Positions 31,258-41,093 of a stretch of DNA of 64,000 nt are shown in pieces. How positions within the stretch are numbered: the stretch's first letter is position 1; each line of letters opens with the position of its first letter. The translations under genes were made by a program, and so were the position numbers. The notes under the pieces were generated by a model. It searched no databases, was not told the DNA's origin, and saw nothing but the letters and a program-made list of their open reading frames with translations. The stretch is from Muricea muricata. Its lineage: Eukaryota; Cnidaria; Anthozoa; Malacalcyonacea; Plexauridae. The stretch covers positions 89,119,042 to 89,183,041 of the forward strand of contig OY979716.1 in assembly GCA_963855995.1 (NCBI GenBank), read 5' to 3'.

Positions 31258-33300
31258 TGTTGAGTACTGTTGAGTTACGTAACTGGATGTGATGTCTGGT
31301 CGCCCCACACATTGTAGTCGAACCGAAGCATGTTTTGATACGAACGAGCAATGTTCTATTATTGTTGTGAATCGTAAATAAAACCCTAAAACACTACATT
31401 GGCGGCGAAAAAAACTTTTACTTTGGCCATAGCCTTCAGTCTAAGCAACCTAAACGGGCTTAGTTCAAGTAAAATCGAAGTATCGAACAGAGTTACGACA
31501 TGGCAACGCCAGTGTTTGGCAAAATCGACGAGTTTAATGGCGACAATGAGGAATGGCACCATCATCGAAAAGAATGAATAACTTTTTCGCGCAGCAAACG
31601 ACATCGACGATCGAGAAAAACAACGATCAGTCTTCTTGGTTAGTGTTGGGGCAAAGACGTATTAACTGATTTGACGTTTTGTGGCTGAGGAGCTGACGAA
31701 ATTAGTGCAAGACCATTACTAGCCGAAGCCAAGTGTCGTAAACCGATTCAAATTCAACACGCGCTGCCAACGGTCAGGTGAGACAATTCCAATGTATTTA
31801 GCAGAGTTAAAGCGTCTCTCAGAAAATTGCGAATTTGGCACCAATTTGAACGAACTGTTGCGAGATCGCATTGTATGTGAGACAAGTGATACCAAAATTC
31901 AACGACGTTTGTTAGCAGAACCAAAACTGACTCTCAAGCGCGCACCTGACCTTGCTATTGCTCTTGAAACATCCGAAAAGGACGCTTTAAATCCTCTATG
32001 CATGTGGAATAATTGGTCGCATATCCAGAGCATGTAGAAGCAAAGGAAAGGGAAAGCAAGAGGGGGGGGGGCAATCAGAGGAAACAGTGGTCCAAGGGAA
32101 AACCCACTTACCACATTTCAGAACATTGCCCGAATAGTGAAGACAGCCCTGAGGAAGAGAGTCCCCACCAAAATACTCATTGTTTACATTTGGTCAGAAG
32201 AACACCACCCCATACAAAGTGAAATTATGTATCAATAGGAGAACTGTAGATGTGGAAGTTGACACTGGTGCTTCCTTGTCTATCATTGGTGAAGAAACCT
32301 ATGCTTATTTACAAAGTCAAGGGAGATCCTCACCTTTGCAAGGTACAGAATGTAGTGCTCCGTACACACACGGTTAAGGGAATGAATTCAAATTGCCTTT
32401 GCTCATAATGAAAGAAAAAGGTCCAGCTCTCTTGGGGAGGAATTGGCTGGGTGAATTACGCCTGAACTGACACATGATTAAGCAATCATCACCAGTAAAC
32501 CAGCGGTTAGAGAAAGTAGTTCAAAATTATTCACATCTGTTCAAAGAGGGTCGGGGTACCCTCCAAGGAGTTAAAGCTAAGATTCATGACTCCTCAGACG
32601 CATCTGTGTTTTACAAAGCTAGACCAGTACCATATACCTTACGGGACAAAATAGAACAATGGTCATGCGATCTCGAAATATTAGAAAAGGCAGGAACAAT
32701 CGAATCTGTTCTATTTTCGGAATGGGCTACCCCATTGTTCCGGTAATGAAACAAGATGGGAGGGTGAGAGTTTGTGGAGACTACAAACTAACTGTTAACA
32801 AGGTCTCAAAATTGGATGCTTATCCAATTCCAAAGTTTATGTAACGACCTTCTAAGGAATTACTACGAATCAACACCCACAAAGGTCTTTACAGATACAA
32901 CCGTCTCCCCATCGGCGAAGCCTCATCACCTGGTATATTTCAACGAGTGATGGAGCAACTTCTTAATGGTATTCCACATGTGAGGCACTGCTTGATAATG
33001 TCCTAATCACTGGCATTACAGAGGAAGAGCATCTTTCAAATCCAGAAGCAGTATTGAAATGTCTATCGGATGCTGGGTTGCGCCTGAAAGTGTCGAAGTG
33101 CCAGTTTATGAAGCTTTTCTGGATTGCTTGGGTCGCCACAACGATAAAGATGGTTTCCACCTAGTGGCAGCCAAGGTCAACGCCATTAAGGAGGCCCCAG
33201 CGCTTAACAAATGTCAAATGGCGTAGGTTGTCTGTAACAACACTAACCAAATGTTTATACATATTTATTGTATCAGCTTTGTGCATGGCATAATTATATA
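31258..33300 (+). mobile_element. Truncated Ty3/Gypsy-like LTR retrotransposon (copy A)
   Basis: Putative short 5' LTR 31258-31398 (TGTTGAG to CTACA, with AATAAA inside), then a primer-binding-like TTGGCGGCGAAAA. Gag, protease and the first part of RT follow in order. RT ends before the catalytic YxDD box, and no 3' LTR was found, so the 3' half is missing. Copy B (57423-59530) shares the truncation. Confidence 0.75.
31500..33230 (+). pseudogene. Gypsy-like gag-protease-RT remnant (copy A)
   Basis: Gag opens MATPVFGKIDEFNGDNEEW (31500) and frameshifts within about 25 codons. Downstream pieces include YLAELKRLSENCEFGTNL and LLAEPKLTLKRAPDLAIALE. The zinc-knuckle region is largely lost through a deletion of about 150 bp relative to copy B. 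The retroviral-type aspartic protease is visible as VDVEVDTGASLSIIGEE (about 32250-32300). RT start: VVQNYSHLFKEGRGTL, VFYKARPVPYTLRDK, RVCGDYKLTVNKVSKLDAYP, LPIGEASSPGIFQRVMEQLL. Multiple stops and frameshifts; the catalytic aspartate box is absent. Confidence 0.78.
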
Positions 33301-33621
33301 CTTTCAATGATATCTATAACTATATAAGAGTTATATGTCACGTTATATATAGTAATAATTATGTGATAAGAAATAACTTTCTGTCATGTGTAGAAAAAAT
33401 AAAATAGCTTATCCAATTTACTTTAAACATGTGACTTTGACATTCAAATATAATTTTGAACACTGTCGAATCACAACCATACAAGCTTAAACTTTACGCA
33501 TTACAAGGAAATATCACTCTATTAAATCGTCACAGTATTAAATAAGAAAGCCAAGCACCAAGACTATCATTTTACTCGTATACACAGATCGACTGACCTA
33601 GACATTTATGACACTAAGTAT
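33301..33621. other. AT-rich spacer
   Basis: No gene. AT-rich DNA between the Gypsy-like remnant and the TTAA foldback, conserved in copy B apart from a copy-B-only MITE (59578-59692). Confidence 0.5.
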
Positions 33622-33625
33622 TTAA

Positions 33626-35401
33626 GTGGCAGTCTCCCTAAGAGCGGTCCATTTATCTTCGCGTCAAAAAATCAATTTCCCTGAAACTTGGCACACCGAA
33701 AGGGTTTCGTACACAACTAACAAAAATGGAAATTTTTTTTAAAAATTCTCTTTCTGCTTTCTTAGAAGCTCAAACTAACTTTGGCCTGAACCGGGTCATT
33801 TTTTATCAATTTCAAGGCCGAAATTTCGCAATATTTAGGACTTAGCTGTATCAACACTAAATACACTAGCAAAAAGCTTTGTACGCCGTTTGTTTTATTC
33901 ATCTTTAGTTACAAACACATACAAATATCAAATTCATTGATTGCTTACTTGGTAAGATATCCGGCTTCAAAGTAACCCCTTTAAAGTAACCCCGTAAAGG
34001 TTCCGGAAGTAGACTAAATTATAACAAACTTTGAGAGTAAAATTCGCGATTGTTCAACCAAAATCAAAATAAAAAATTACACTCATATACAGATACGAAC
34101 TTCATCTTCAATGTTCTAAAGTCAAACCTGCAGGTATGCGGCTGTGGGCGAAGCGCTAAGAAGGTCAATTTGGTTAAAGGAGCAGTGTCATCTTTCACGC
34201 ACATTTTATTTCTTTATTTTCTTGCTATTTTACGAATTTCTTATAGATTCAGTTTGATTAAAGCACATAAATTGCATTATTTTTACCTTCTTCTGTATTC
34301 AAGAGACAACAGATGTGTGGCGAAATCACTGCAATTCCAACGATTACATCCCGCCTCGATTTTTGCATTCTCCATGCTTTAAATACATTGTATACCAAAT
34401 AAATTCTTTAGCGTTGATTACCGCATAATTTCCTTCGACCTTGGTTATTCCGTTGCCTTTTTATCATCCGGAAATATCGAATTTCAGACCATGCTCGCCC
34501 TCCTTTGAAGACGCCATCTTGGATTCCGAACTTGAAAACGTTGGCCCAACGCTTTCAAGTTTATTATGCGCAGAAGCATATGCGTGAAAGATGACACTGC
34601 TCCTTTAAGTAGGCGCTTTTGACTGGTGACTGCGCGGGGTTTCCGCTGCATAACAGCTGAGAACTGCTCCATAGCTAGATAAAATTTGTTACTGTCCCAA
34701 TATTCTGAATCTATTTTCATTTATATTTGCCTAGATAATCCATGTATCTTTGTTTTGGTGAGTTTATGGAATAATTTTAGAAAAAATTCGAGCTAGGAGT
34801 AGTTCTTTGGCGATCATTTCAGTGCGAGGTACAAATTGTTACTTATGTAAACAAAGCGCCTACTTAGCCAATTGACTTTCTCAGCGCTTCGCCCACAGCC
34901 GCATACCCGCAGGTTTGACTTTAAAACTTTGAAGATGAAGTTTGTATCATTGTATGAGTGTGATTTTTTATTTTTATTTTGGTCGAACAATCGCGAATTT
35001 TACTCTCAAAATTTGTTATAATTTAGTCCACTTCCGGAACCTTTACAAAGGGGTTACTTTGAAGGCGGATATCTTAAGAACTAAGTAATCAATGAATTTG
35101 ACATTTGTACGTGTTTATCACTAAAGATGAATAAAGGAAATGGCGTACAAAACTTTTTGCTAGTGTATTTAGTTTTAATACAGCTAAGTCCGAATTATTG
35201 CAAAATTTAGATGAAAAAGATGAAAAACGACCCGGTTCAAACCAAAGTGAGTTTGAGCTTCTAGGAAAGCGGAAAGAGAATAATTTAAAAAAGTTTTCCA
35301 TTTTTATTAGTTGTGTACAAAATTCTTTCAGTGTGCCAAGTTTCAGAGAAATTGATTTTTTGACGCGAAGATAAACGGACCACTCTTAGGGAGACTGCCA
35401 A
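33626..35401. mobile_element. TTAA-flanked foldback element (copy A, first insertion)
   Basis: TTAA (33622-33625 and 35402-35405) flanks an element that begins GTGGCAGTCTCCCTAAGAGC and ends in its inverse (CTCTTAGGGAGACTGCCAA). Inversion continues for hundreds of bases (AAACTTGGCACACC, AAACTCACTTTGG-like, CGAACAATCGCGAATTTTAC). The TTAA duplication is typical of piggyBac or Kolobok elements, but no transposase is present. Same family as 39189-40516 and 59981-61268. It carries a nested MITE at 34178-34604. Confidence 0.85.
34178..34604. mobile_element. 427-bp MITE nested in the foldback, TTAA target duplication
   Basis: Perfect 24-bp terminal inverted repeats beginning AGGAGCAGTGTCATCTTTCA, flanked by TTAA on both sides (34174-34177, 34605-34608). 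The other foldback copies have the uninterrupted target (for example TTTGGCTAAGTAGGCGC near 39720), which confirms insertion. No coding capacity. Confidence 0.88.
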
Positions 35402-35751
35402 TTAATATCTCAGAAATATCATGACAACGTACCTTATGACACTACGTTCCGCAGTTTAAAGAATCGAGACTGCACGACGTAAATATCCACGTGATGAAAC
35501 ATTTCGCTAAGGCTACTTTCCGCTGTTGCGTTTTTTCCACATGCGCGTACGCACATAAAAGTAAGTTTATATCCTTTTAACTATGCCTTATGAAATAGTT
35601 AAGAAAGATTTAATAATGGAGAAAGATTTAAGCTCTTTCGTGCTCACACGCACGTTGGAAAAGCGTAACAGTGGAAATGAGCCTTTCATGACATAACACT
35701 TTGACTTTCTCGAATGAACTAGCTCACTTTGATTGATGTCATATATATATT

Positions 35752-36005
35752 ATGATGCCTACCCCTTGCTTCACCCCATTTTTACCCCATGTTCACCTCA
35801 TGTTTAACCCATGTTCACCCCATGTCAAATCAAATACTATAAAAGCTGATTATAAATTTTGCCTAATACAAGCTGATCATGAATTCTGCCAGATACAAGC
35901 TCATTATAAATTCGCCAGATACAAGCTCATTATGAATTGCACCAGATACAAAACATTATAAATTCCGCCAGATACAAGCTCATTATAAATTCCGCCAGAA
36001 ACAAG
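35752..36005 (+). repeat. Imperfect tandem repeats (copy A)
   Basis: Two adjacent arrays: CCCCATGTTCACC-type units (35765-35825), then about six units of AGATACAAGCTCATTATAAA with TTCCGCC, roughly 28 bp each. Preserved at 61619-61872 in copy B. Confidence 0.8.
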
Positions 36006-36081
36006 GCATGTCGCAAATTAACTAATATAACTGAACCTTTGATGTCTCCATAGTTCAGAATCACCCGTGAGACTTTATTTA

Positions 36082-36575
36082 GGGCCTGTTTATATGACGG
36101 ATGAGACGGACGTTTTCATCTCGCATTGAATTTTAAATTTCGTTTATATGAGAGGCTGGACGAGACATTCAACAAGACATAAACAAAGCCTGGACAATAG
36201 TAAAATATTGCAAAATAGCTTTTTTTCTTTGTCTAAATTGATGTTGCTCCAATTATGCACTACTTCAAAGTTAACACAAATAAAATAATAGAATGAAAAG
36301 AAGTTCGTCCAAATAAGTGCAGGAATTGTCAGAATGAAAAATTGAGTTAGTGCCAGTCAGGCGGGATAAAGTATTTATATGACAAAAATCGTCCCGCTTG
36401 AGGCGGGATCCCGGCTGCTGAATGCGAGATCCTGCCTAGGTGGGACAAGACAAAAAACGTCCCGGCTTCATATAAACGGAATGCGATAAATGTCATAGAA
36501 GCATATACATGCCGGGATCCCGAGTAACGTCCCGTCCCGCCAAATGTCCAGTCCCGGCTTTCATATAAACAGCCC
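36082..36575. mobile_element. 494-bp MITE, TTTA flanks (copy A)
   Basis: Starts GGGCCTGTTTATATGA and ends TCATATAAACAGCCC, with TTTA on both sides (36078-36081, 36576-36579). The interior has several CCCGGCTTTCATATAAAC-like and GGGATCCCG words. It lies in the intron just downstream of the PAN exon, so the open frame that runs from the PAN exon into it is not real coding sequence. Confidence 0.75.
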
Positions 36576-36808
36576 TTTAGAGTTCTTAACGCGCCCTTAA
36601 CTATGTGTCTCATTTTTAACCCTTGAAATTGAAAAGTGTTGGTAGAAGTATTCGTTCCCCACAAGATATACATGTGTTTAACAAATTCTAGTCCCAAATA
36701 TAGGCTGTCATATTGTGCTTTTACTTCAGAGTAAAATTTATTGGCACTAGTATTCGTAAAAATACTAATACTAAAGTTTAGAATACTAAAAGCAATTAAA
36801 GTTCGTAC

Positions 36809-37133
36809 TTGCGATGCAGTTGGATGCATGTCGTAATAAGTACACTCTGTCATTGTTACCAGTGTTGACTGGAATTGATTGGATGACGACAGCTGACATT
36901 CTGTTTCGTTGCACATTTGAAACGAGAGACACAGACAGTCTTCCAAGCAAGCAAAGAAACATTCGATAACAGTTTTCATTGTAAGATTACGAAACGCGAA
37001 ATCAGTCAACGCCTTGTTTTTCAACGCTTTGTCCAATTCGACCATGTATGAATTCACCGAGACTCGCTGACATACAAAGCTTGTTATAATAACGACAGCG
37101 AGGAAAGAATGAAACGCAGATCTTCTATAAACG
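36809..37133 (-). CDS. Signal peptide plus PAN/apple-domain exon of a secreted protein (copy A)
   Basis: Minus-strand exon between an acceptor (TTCTTATTTCAG ending at 37134) and a donor (CAA/GTACGA at 36809/36808). It reads through a hydrophobic stretch AFHSFLAVVIITSFVCQRVS (signal peptide), then KNKALTDFAFRNLTMKTVIE and CFFACLEDCLCLSFQMCNET with ECQLSSSNQ, the cysteine pattern of a PAN/apple domain. No ATG precedes the hydrophobic segment in this exon, so the initiator must be in a preceding exon to the right; I could not identify it. The downstream partner is likely the EGF/fibrinogen-like exon at 28747-29547. Copy B (62676-63000) is nearly identical. Confidence 0.75.
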
Positions 37134-37319
37134 CTGAAATAAGAAAAAAGCTCAATAAAATATTTGTATCAATTGTATGTGCGCAATGCTATTTGCTCTT
37201 TAAATAAGTTTCACAAAACTTTAAATAAGTTTTAACTATATACTTTTTAGCTTCGAGCAAAACTCTCATGTTTGACTGGATTTGACAAAGAATGAAAATA
37301 TATTATCGAGGCTAACTGC

Positions 37320-37862
37320 TTTTCTTCGTTTATTAAATGCGTTAGGGTGGGAAAATCTTCTTACTCGACGAGCCAAAACTAAAGCAAAAACAATGTACAA
37401 AGTTCTAAACAAATTGTCTCCGAGTCCGCTTGAGGAACTGTTTGAATTAACATAAGAGAAATATTCCTCAGTATAACCTCAAGGGATCTTCTACCTCACT
37501 GCAGTTGCCTCAACCCAAAACTGAAAAGTTAAAGAAAAGTTTTTCTTATGATGAAGCAAAAGTTTGGAATTTTTTATCAGCAGATGTGCGTGGTTCTCCT
37601 ACATTTACAATATCTAAAACTCGTCTCTGCGCTCATAAATAGTTGATCTACTTTTAATATTTATTATCTACGCATGTCTTATTATAATTTGTTTTATTTG
37701 TGTTGTTAAACGTTAGTATAGAATGTAATGTAATGTAAATATAAGTATATGCATGTACACACGCCCCTAGTGGAAACCAGCTATGTAGTTGACTAGGCTA
37801 TATAGCGTGTGATTTTTGAATAAAGTTTTTACTACTACTACTACTACTATTACTACTTCTAT
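37320..37862 (+). mobile_element. 3' end of a LINE with ACT-repeat tail (copy A)
   Basis: C-terminal LINE ORF2 signature in broken frames: GWENLLTRRAKTKAKTMYKV, GSSTSLQLPQPKTEKLKKSF, SYDEAKVWNFLSADV. An AT-rich 3' UTR follows, ending in (ACT)n at 37832-37858. In copy B the piece after about 63484 (3' UTR and tail) is absent. Confidence 0.75.
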
Positions 37863-38759
37863 GTAATTTACTGAAATATTATAGAGCCGCCTATTTTCCC
37901 GCTTTTTTATTTTGTTAAAATATGCTATTCAGTTAGAGCGCGAATTCAATTTAAGGGATCAGTCGTAAAATACCCTGCTAGATGGGTTATATCAAGAACA
38001 GTCAATAGAAATTTCAAGTCCATCAATTCGTAAAGGTTTATTTCGTTAGCAACCCATTTTTCAAGCCACTATCGCAACAAAAAAGGAGCAGTGTCAAACA
38101 AACTACCATCTTGTGTGTTGTGCACGTTCACATTGAAATTGACCTGACGTCTTACCTGAACACAAACATGTTTCACCAAGAAAGATGATGCCTGAAGACT
38201 GTCGTACGTTCTAATTCGATTGTTGACTTTAATAAATAGATGTGCCTGATCGCGCAACTATTTTTAACAAGCTCATGATTATTTAAAATGTTTCTCCTTT
38301 CTGATTGGTTTGCAGCCAGCGGCAATACAAAAAGAGTCAATGAAGTCAAAACAATAAACATGACAAGCGACCGGATATATTTTGACTCTGATGCCATTGC
38401 TTTGGCATCTGGCCCTATTAAGCCTTCAGTTTGCGTTACCAACAGTTGCGAAAAATATGAAAACATTAGAAACAAATGTATACTACAATAGAGTACTTTC
38501 ATACTAAAATGTTGCTGGAAAACTGTCAAAAGTTCGATATTCACTTTCGTACAGTGGCCAAGAAGTTCCACAACACAATTGAAATAACAAAACATATTTC
38601 ATTGTTCACAACACATTTTAAAACGAAAAACGATGCAACAATTATTCAAAACATGAATAATCACAACACAATTCCAAATTCGAAATACAATTCGATAATT
38701 GTCCACAGCAATATTCACAACACATTTCAATTCATTTTCGAACATTTTAACAGACACTA
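37863..38759. other. Non-coding, copy-A-specific in part
   Basis: No gene. 37915-38005 matches copy B (63494-63580); most of 38006-38760 has no counterpart in B. Short frames at 38173-38595 and 38288-38491 have no domain. Near 38085 the word AGGAGCAGTGTCA matches one terminus of the MITE at 34178, perhaps a solo end. Confidence 0.5.
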
Positions 38760-40726
38760 AAACAAGAAACATCACCAAACTTAATCAAACGTCTTCCCAT
38801 AAATTGCTCGGTGTTCACCTGGACCAAGATCTGAACTTTGATGAACACGTTGACTCAGTGTGTAACAAACTTTCCAAAAGAATAGGTTTATTGCGATCAA
38901 CAAAACATCTCTTATCAAGGAATGTCTCCCGCATATTTAGTAAATAGGTTAAGCAAGGTTAGCGAAATTTCATCTAGGAGTACACGATATTCGGACATTA
39001 ACTTACGTAGCCCTCGCTACACTAGAGAAACTGAGGGCGGGAAAACATTTATATCTACTGCTAGTAAATTATGGAATTCTTTACCAGTACATATTAGGAG
39101 AAGTCCTAACTTGATATCTTTTAAAAGAGAACTTTTTAATCATCAAAAAAGCCAATATATAGGCCTTGAGCATTTCAGTATTTCTTAAGTGGCAGTCTCT
39201 CTAAGAGCGGTCCGTTTATCTTCGCGTCAAAAAATCAATTTCTCTGGAACTTGGCTCACCGAAAGGGTTTCGTAAAAAACTAATAAAGATGGCAAATTTT
39301 TTTTGAAATATTCTCTTCCGCTTTCCTAGAGGCTCAAACTCACTTTGGTCTGAACCGGGTCGTTTTTCATCCAATTCAAGGCCAAAATTTCGCAATATTT
39401 AGGACTTAGCTGTATCAAAACTAAATACACTAGCAAGAAGTTTTGTACGCCATTTGTTTTATTCATTTTTAGTTTTAAACACATACAAATGTCAAATTCA
39501 TTGACTGCTTAGTTGGTAAGATATCCGGCTTCAAGGTAACCCCTTTGTAAAGGTTCCGGAAGTGGACTAAATTATAACAAATTTTGAGAGTAAAATTCGC
39601 GATTGTTCGACCAAAATAAAAATAAAAAATCACACTCATATAATGATACAAACTTCATCTTCATTATTCTAAAGTCAAACCTGCGGGTATACGGCTGTGG
39701 GCGAAGCACTAAGATCAATTTGGCTAAGTAGGCGCTTTGTTTACATAAGTAACAATATGTACCTTGCACTGAAATGATCGCAAAAGAACTACTCCTAGCT
39801 CGAATTTTTTTTTAAATTATACCATAAACTCACCAAAACAAAGATACATGGATTATCCACGCAAATATAAATGAAAATAGATTCAGAATATTGGGACAAT
39901 AACAAATTTTAGCTAGCTATGTAGCAGTTGTCAGCTGTTATGCAGAGGAAACCCCGCGCGGTCACCAGTCAAAAGCGCCTACTTAACCAAATTGACCTTC
40001 TTAGCGCTTCGCCCACAGCGGCATACCCCCACGTTTGACTTTAGAACATTGAAGATGAAGTTTGTATCTGTATATGAGTGTAATTTTTTATTTTGATTTT
40101 GGTCGAACAATCGCGAATGTTCTCTGAAAGTTTGTTATAATTTAGTCCACTTCCGGAACCTTTACGAAGGGGTTACTTTGAAGCCGGATGTCTCACCAAC
40201 TAAGCGATCAATGAATTTGAAATTTGTATATGTTTATAACTAAAGATGAATAAAAGAAATGGCATACAAAATTTTTTGCTAGTGTATTTAGTTTTGATTC
40301 AGCTAAGTCCCAAATATTGCAAAATTTCGGCCTTGAAATGGATGAAAAATGACCCGGTTCAGACCAAAGTGAGTTTGAGCTTCTAGGAAAGCGGAAAGAG
40401 AATATTTTAAAAAATGTTTTCCATTTTTATTAGTTGTGTACGAAACCCTTTCGGTGTGCAGGGAAATTGATTTTTTAACGCGAAGATAAACGGACCGCTC
40501 TTAGGGAGACTGCCACTTGATTATTGCATGATGTATTTTACATATTGTATGTAATAGTTTTTCTGTTTTTAAATTCTATCTTGTACATATCTAATATTTA
40601 TCCTTTGTAATTTAGTGAGGGCCACTAGTTTATCAATCTTCGATTGTAAAGTGTTTTACCCTCGTAAAACAAAGTTTAAATCGCATCGCATCGCATCGCA
40701 TCACATCACATTACATTACATTCCAA
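38760..40726 (+). mobile_element. LINE 3' region, interrupted by a foldback (copy A)
   Basis: LINE ORF2 C-terminal pieces: HKLLGVHLDQDLNFDEHVDS and GLLRSTKHLLSRN, an internal deletion, then VSPAYLVNRL and GGKTFISTASKLWNSLPVHI with RRSPNLISFKRELFNH. The terminus is split by the foldback at 39189-40516. The 3' UTR ends in a pentanucleotide tail (TCGCA/TCACA/TTACA units, 40680-40726). Copy B retains the same C-terminus without the foldback. Confidence 0.78.
39189..40516. mobile_element. TTAA-flanked foldback element (copy-A-only insertion)
   Basis: Begins GTGGCAGTCTCTCTAAGAGC and ends GCTCTTAGGGAGACTGCCAC; long inverted arms as in 33626-35401. Left flank TTAA (39185-39188), right flank TTGA (40517-40520, mutated). 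Copy B has the empty site TTCTTAATTATTGCATG with a single TTAA (63917-63920). Confidence 0.92.
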
Positions 40727-40828
40727 ACATCGGCGAGCGTCGTTGCTGGTCGGAGATAGTTCGGCTGCGAAGACTCAGTAATACCGCCATGTTTATGAAC
40801 TAGTAAAACAAAGCGTTTAATTTATTTT

Positions 40829-41056
40829 TTGTCCGAATGTAAAAAGTTTCGTGGTAAATGTGGCAATCCATTGCCCGAAGGCGGTGGTTGTTCGTCAAAA
40901 GATACTCTAAAGCCACAGTCTCTCGCTAATGTTCGCAAGACCGAAAACACTGGTTCAAGTTCAACGCCAACAATTGAGCAATTTCAAGCGGCTAGAAAGA
41001 AAGAAAGGGCGGCCAGTTTTAGACCAGCAAAGTATGGAAAGCCAGAACTGTCTTAA
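40829..41056 (+). pseudogene. Orphan coding fragment with CGNPLPEG motif
   Basis: An open 75-codon stretch (no ATG start) reading KKFRGKCGNPLPEGGGCSSK, then TIEQFQAARKKERAASFRP and a stop. The KCGNPLP ... EQFxxxRKKER layout resembles N-terminal segments of a cnidarian multigene family that I recall only loosely (some members HECT/G2E3-like), so assignment is tentative. No splice sites are convincing. It may be a broken exon separated by the later insertions at 41.1-45.6 kb. Confidence 0.3.
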
Positions 41057-41093
41057 ATGCTAACATTTCATTTCATGCAGTGCATTCGTTACT

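Larger units (their letters stand above)
27607..40625. repeat. Segmental duplication, copy A
   Basis: From about 27607 the sequence aligns in the same orientation with 53172 onward, through the EGF/fibrinogen-like exon, the Gypsy-like remnant, the TTAA foldback, tandem repeat, MITE, PAN exon and LINE pieces. The offset grows from 25,527 to 25,867 bp owing to indels. Copy-A-only material includes 30255-30450, about 37618-37915, part of 38006-38925 and 39189-40516. Identity is very high (about 99% by eye) around 35.0-37.6 kb and lower around 27.6-29 kb. Confidence 0.9.

Noticed and set aside
36347..36808. Continuation of the PAN exon open frame to a 236-codon protein
   Set aside because: The frame passes a good donor at 36808 and runs into a 494-bp MITE (36082-36575); the tail is intronic and transposon sequence. 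The same holds at 62214-62675.
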